Of a stretch of 39,581 nucleotides of DNA, positions 37,215-39,581 are shown one piece after another. Position 1 is the first letter of the stretch; every line of letters begins with the position of its first letter. Source of the DNA: an uncultured Eubacteriales bacterium (GTDB taxonomy: Bacteria > Bacillota > Clostridia > Lachnospirales > Lachnospiraceae); the NCBI GenBank assembly GCA_902797845.1, contig CADBUJ010000006.1, positions 1-39,581 on the forward strand, in the 5' to 3' direction. Made by a program: the position numbers and the translations under genes. The notes under the pieces were generated by a model that was not told the origin of the DNA, made no database searches, and saw nothing but the letters and a program-made list of their open reading frames with translations.

Positions 37215-37370
37215 ATGTCAGGAGCATTCGTTTCAACAGCATCAAAGGGAGGATTTGCCTCTCCTGCAGGACTCGTTACCTTAGGGGTTTGGGTCTACAA
37301 GGGATGCCCCTGCAGAATATACAGGAATATTGCAGGCAAAAATACCCGGCTTTCAGTACAGACATACTGA
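37215..37370 (+). CDS. candidate 51-residue leader ORF upstream of purE
   Basis: ATG preceded by CGGAGAG 5-6 bases upstream. Codons are unremarkable for this genome. The product begins MSGAFVSTASKGGFASPAG and ends RLSVQTY, with two Cys, one Trp and no recognised family. The TGA (37368-37370) falls inside the 3' arm of the terminator at 37344-37386, so a ribosome finishing this ORF would cover the hairpin. It may be a leader peptide that couples translation to readthrough into purE. It could also be chance within a structured RNA: CTGCAGG/CCTGCAG (37264-37270 and 37309-37315) pair perfectly inside it. Confidence 0.4.
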   Translation: MSGAFVSTASKGGFASPAGLVTLGVWVYKGCPCRIYRNIAGKNTRLSVQTY

Positions 37371-37386
37371 AAAGTCGGGTTTTTTC
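37344..37386 (+). terminator. strong terminator directly upstream of purE (attenuator)
   Basis: ACCCGGCTTTCAGTA and TACTGAAAAGTCGGGT pair with one bulge, a 6-base loop, then a T-run. purE starts 34 bases later with no room for a promoter, so purE transcription must pass through it. Confidence 0.88.
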
Positions 37387-37419
37387 GTGTAAAAACAGGA
37401 CAAGAAGGAGAGTTAAAGA

Positions 37420-37908
37420 ATGAAAAAAGTAGCCATCATTATGGGGAGCGATTCCGATCTTCCCGTGGCAAAGAAAGCAGCGGATACCTTGAGAGAACTG
37501 GACATCCCTTTTGAAGTACATGTTTTCTCTGCCCACAGAACGCCGGAAGAAGCCAGAGAAATGGCTCTTTCTGCAAGAGATAAGGGCTTCGGAGCCATAA
37601 TAGCATTTGCGGGGATGGCAGCTCATCTTGCAGGTGCCATTGCGGCAAATACGACACTTCCCGTTATAGGAGTTCCGTGTAAATCGGCGGCACTTGACGG
37701 AATGGATGCTCTTCTTTCAACTGTTATGATGCCTCCCGGAGTTCCTGTTGCTACCGTAGGCATTGACGGCGGAGCCAATGCCGCACTTTTGGCAGCAGAG
37801 ATACTTTCCGTTTCGGATGATGCCATATGCGAAAAGCTTACCGAAAAGAGAAAGAAAGACAGGGAGAAAGTCCTTTCAAAGGACGCAGATATAGAAACAA
37901 GGATTTAA
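37420..37908 (+). CDS. purE: N5-carboxyaminoimidazole ribonucleotide mutase
   Basis: Converts N5-CAIR to CAIR in purine synthesis (class I PurE). The protein has 162 residues. [27 protein letters not shown] with the catalytic His, and [23 protein letters not shown] are classical PurE blocks. RBS AAGGAGAG has a spacer of about 8. It heads a pur cluster and is separated from its promoter by the attenuated leader. purK is not in the window. Confidence 0.97.
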   Translation: MKKVAIIMGSDSDLPVAKKAADTLRELDIPFEVHVFSAHRTPEEAREMALSARDKGFGAIIAFAGMAAHLAGAIAANTTLPVIGVPCKSAALDGMDALLSTVMMPPGVPVATVGIDGGANAALLAAEILSVSDDAICEKLTEKRKKDREKVLSKDADIETRI

Positions 37909-37920
37909 CCGGAGGTATAT

Positions 37921-39345
37921 ATGGGCGGATTTTTCGGCATAACGTCTAAGAAGGAATGTTTGGAGGATGTTTTTTTCGGGGTAGATTATCATTCTCATCT
38001 GGGAACAAGGCGAGGGGGACTGGCAGCATATGATGCTGTAAAAGGCCTTCAGAGAGAGATACATAATATAGAGAATTCTCCATTCAGGACCAAATTTGAA
38101 AAGGTCTTCGAGGAGATGCATGGTACTTCTGCAGTGGGAGTTATCAGCGATACTGATCCCGAGCCTCTGCTTATAAGATCTTCATTCGGCAGCTATGCCA
38201 TTTGTTTTGTCGGAGTTATCAATAATGCAGATAAGCTTATCGAAGATTATCTGAATAAAAATAAAGGTCATTTTGATGCCATGACATCCGGGAAGGTCAA
38301 TTCCGTGGAGCTTGTAGCATCACTTATAAATCTTAAGGAAAGCATAGAGGAAGGGATCACATATGTTCAGGATGTTGTAGACGGAACTGTGTCCCTCCTA
38401 ATACTTCAGGAGGACGGTGCTCTTATAGCCGCAAGGGACAAGATCGGCATCCTTCCCATACAGGTCGCAAAGAATGATGACGGCTATGCAGTTTCTTTCG
38501 AATCCTATCCGTTTTTCAAGCTGGGATATGAAAAATGCATGGAGCTTGGACCGGGGCAGGTAATAAGGATCACTCCTGACGGAATAGAAGAGCTGGTGCC
38601 TGCAGGAGAAAAAATGAAGATATGCTCCTTCCTGTGGAGCTATTACGGATATCCCACATCCTCATATGAGGGCGTTAATGTTGAGGAAATGAGATACAAA
38701 AACGGTGAGATAATGGCGGAGAACGACAGGAAGAACGGCTTTGACAATCATATAGACGCCGTATCTGCAGTTCCTGATTCCGGGATACCCCATGCCATAG
38801 GATATGCCAGAGGTTCATCAAACCATTACTGCAGGGCTCTTATAAAATATACGCCCACATGGGCAAGAAGCTTTATGCCTACGGTGCAATCCGCAAGGGA
38901 CAGGATCGCCAAGATGAAGCAGATACCCATTAAGGAGCTTGTGGAAGGCCGTGACATGCTTTTTGTGGATGACTCCATAGTAAGGGGAACGCAGATCAGA
39001 GAGACCGTGGAGCAGTTATATCAGCTGGGAGTAAGATCGATACATATGAGATCTGCATGTCCTCCCATTATGTATAAATGCAAATATCTTAATTTTTCAA
39101 ATGAAAAAAGCGAGATGGAACTTATTGCCAGAAAGGCCATCATGGCTCTTGAGGGAGAAGAGGGACTTAAATATATAAGCGAATATGCAGACGGCTCTAC
39201 GGAAAGAGGAAAAAACCTGAGAGATTTTATATCCGAGCACTTTAATTTTTCATCACTGGAGTTCCAGACTCTTGACGGTATCGTAAAAGCCATAGGACTT
39301 CCCAAATGCAAGCTTTGCACATATTGCTGGGACGGAGAGGAGTAA
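37921..39345 (+). CDS. purF: amidophosphoribosyltransferase homologue with degenerate glutaminase domain
   Basis: First enzyme of purine synthesis by homology, 474 residues. The phosphoribosyltransferase half is intact: PRPP loop [18 protein letters not shown], and the Fe-S ligands seen in B. subtilis PurF match cysteines in [18 protein letters not shown] and CKLCTYC. In the Ntn glutaminase half, the expected N-terminal catalytic Cys of C-G-x-F-G is Gly (MGGFFGI), HRGQ reads TRRGG, and HNGN reads VGVINN. The start is fixed by GGAGGT, so no upstream Cys is missed. It may use free ammonia or a separate glutaminase. It follows purE by 12 bases. Confidence 0.88.
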   Translation: MGGFFGITSKKECLEDVFFGVDYHSHLGTRRGGLAAYDAVKGLQREIHNIENSPFRTKFEKVFEEMHGTSAVGVISDTDPEPLLIRSSFGSYAICFVGVINNADKLIEDYLNKNKGHFDAMTSGKVNSVELVASLINLKESIEEGITYVQDVVDGTVSLLILQEDGALIAARDKIGILPIQVAKNDDGYAVSFESYPFFKLGYEKCMELGPGQVIRITPDGIEELVPAGEKMKICSFLWSYYGYPTSSYEGVNVEEMRYKNGEIMAENDRKNGFDNHIDAVSAVPDSGIPHAIGYARGSSNHYCRALIKYTPTWARSFMPTVQSARDRIAKMKQIPIKELVEGRDMLFVDDSIVRGTQIRETVEQLYQLGVRSIHMRSACPPIMYKCKYLNFSNEKSEMELIARKAIMALEGEEGLKYISEYADGSTERGKNLRDFISEHFNFSSLEFQTLDGIVKAIGLPKCKLCTYCWDGEE

Positions 39346-39347
39346 GG

Positions 39348-39581
39348 ATGAGTACAGATTCTAGATCTTACAGCTATAAGGAAGCAGGAGTTGATATAAC
39401 AGCAGGTTATAAGGCTGTTGAACTTATGAAGGAGCACATAAAGAGAACGGAAACACCCGGCGTCTTCGGCGGTATAGGCGGATTCGGCGGACTTTTCAAG
39501 CTGGATCTCACGGATATAAAAAAGCCTGTGCTCGTAAGCGGTACAGACGGTGTCGGGACCAAGCTCAGGATCGCTGCTTTA
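39348..39581 (+). CDS. purM: phosphoribosylformylglycinamidine cyclo-ligase (3' end outside window)
   Basis: The first 78 codons of AIR synthetase run off the end of the window. [20 protein letters not shown] and the later [12 protein letters not shown] and [15 protein letters not shown] are the standard PurM N-terminus, with the ATP/FGAM-binding GTDGVGTK segment. RBS GGAGTAAGG overlaps the purF stop region, with a 2-base gap. It continues the purE-purF-purM operon. Confidence 0.95.
   Translation, partial: MSTDSRSYSYKEAGVDITAGYKAVELMKEHIKRTETPGVFGGIGGFGGLFKLDLTDIKKPVLVSGTDGVGTKLRIAAL

Noticed and set aside
37201..37343. Known purine, PRPP, ZTP or THF riboswitch before purE
   Set aside because: None of their conserved core sequences could be matched; only generic stems are present.

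Overview
The window looks like chromosomal core sequence from a Gram-positive anaerobe of the Clostridia, most likely family Lachnospiraceae. This is inferred from gene content: a Rho with a long charged N-terminal extension, DUF4364, YqeG, a DUF1385-prmC-prfA operon, a MetH lacking its reactivation domain, PyrR attenuation, and strong GGAGG ribosome binding sites with sigma-A-type promoters. No rRNA, tRNA, CRISPR array, insertion sequence or phage gene was seen.

Layout. 1-1824: end of a surface acyl-transfer pair (MBOAT + DHHW protein) and its terminator. 1859-3514 (-): NhaC-type antiporter. 3740-7781 (+): thioredoxin-reductase-like flavoprotein, thyA-folA, a YqeG phosphatase, aroK and efp. 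7788-12062 (-): methionine/one-carbon operon metF - MetH activation domain - metH, trailed by a decayed M20 hydrolase remnant. 12207-16017: choline-kinase-like gene (-) and two YgeY-type M20 hydrolases in convergent orientation. 16242-17371 (-): CYTH protein, small membrane protein and PF06695 exporter. 17557-21395 (+): tig-clpP-clpX-engB, converging on DUF4364. 22041-23372 (-): gdhA. 23663-25555 (+): rho and rpmE. 25815-28132 (-): second kinase + third YgeY hydrolase. 28480-37036 (+): long unidirectional run luxR-type regulator, DUF1385, prmC, prfA, secreted hypothetical, aminotransferase, nuclease-helicase, pyrR. 37067-39581 (+): elaborate leader, then purE, purF and the start of purM.

Three things stand out. 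(1) A LicA/choline-kinase-like phosphotransferase is paired with a YgeY-family M20 hydrolase twice in 16 kb, with a third hydrolase copy and a fourth decayed one. None of the selenium or purine-catabolism genes usual for YgeY are present, so this is the best candidate for an undescribed metabolic module. (2) The purE leader carries a PyrR-type anti-antiterminator/antiterminator/terminator set. After it come a 51-codon ORF with a good RBS whose stop codon lies inside a second strong terminator, and only then purE. This suggests layered control linking pyrimidine and purine synthesis. (3) The PurF homologue lacks the N-terminal catalytic cysteine and other glutaminase motifs but keeps the PRPP loop and Fe-S cysteines. 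A flavoprotein without NADPH motifs and a Cas4-like/XPD-like fusion helicase are also notable.

All calls rest on reading the sequence and on remembered family motifs; no database search was run.
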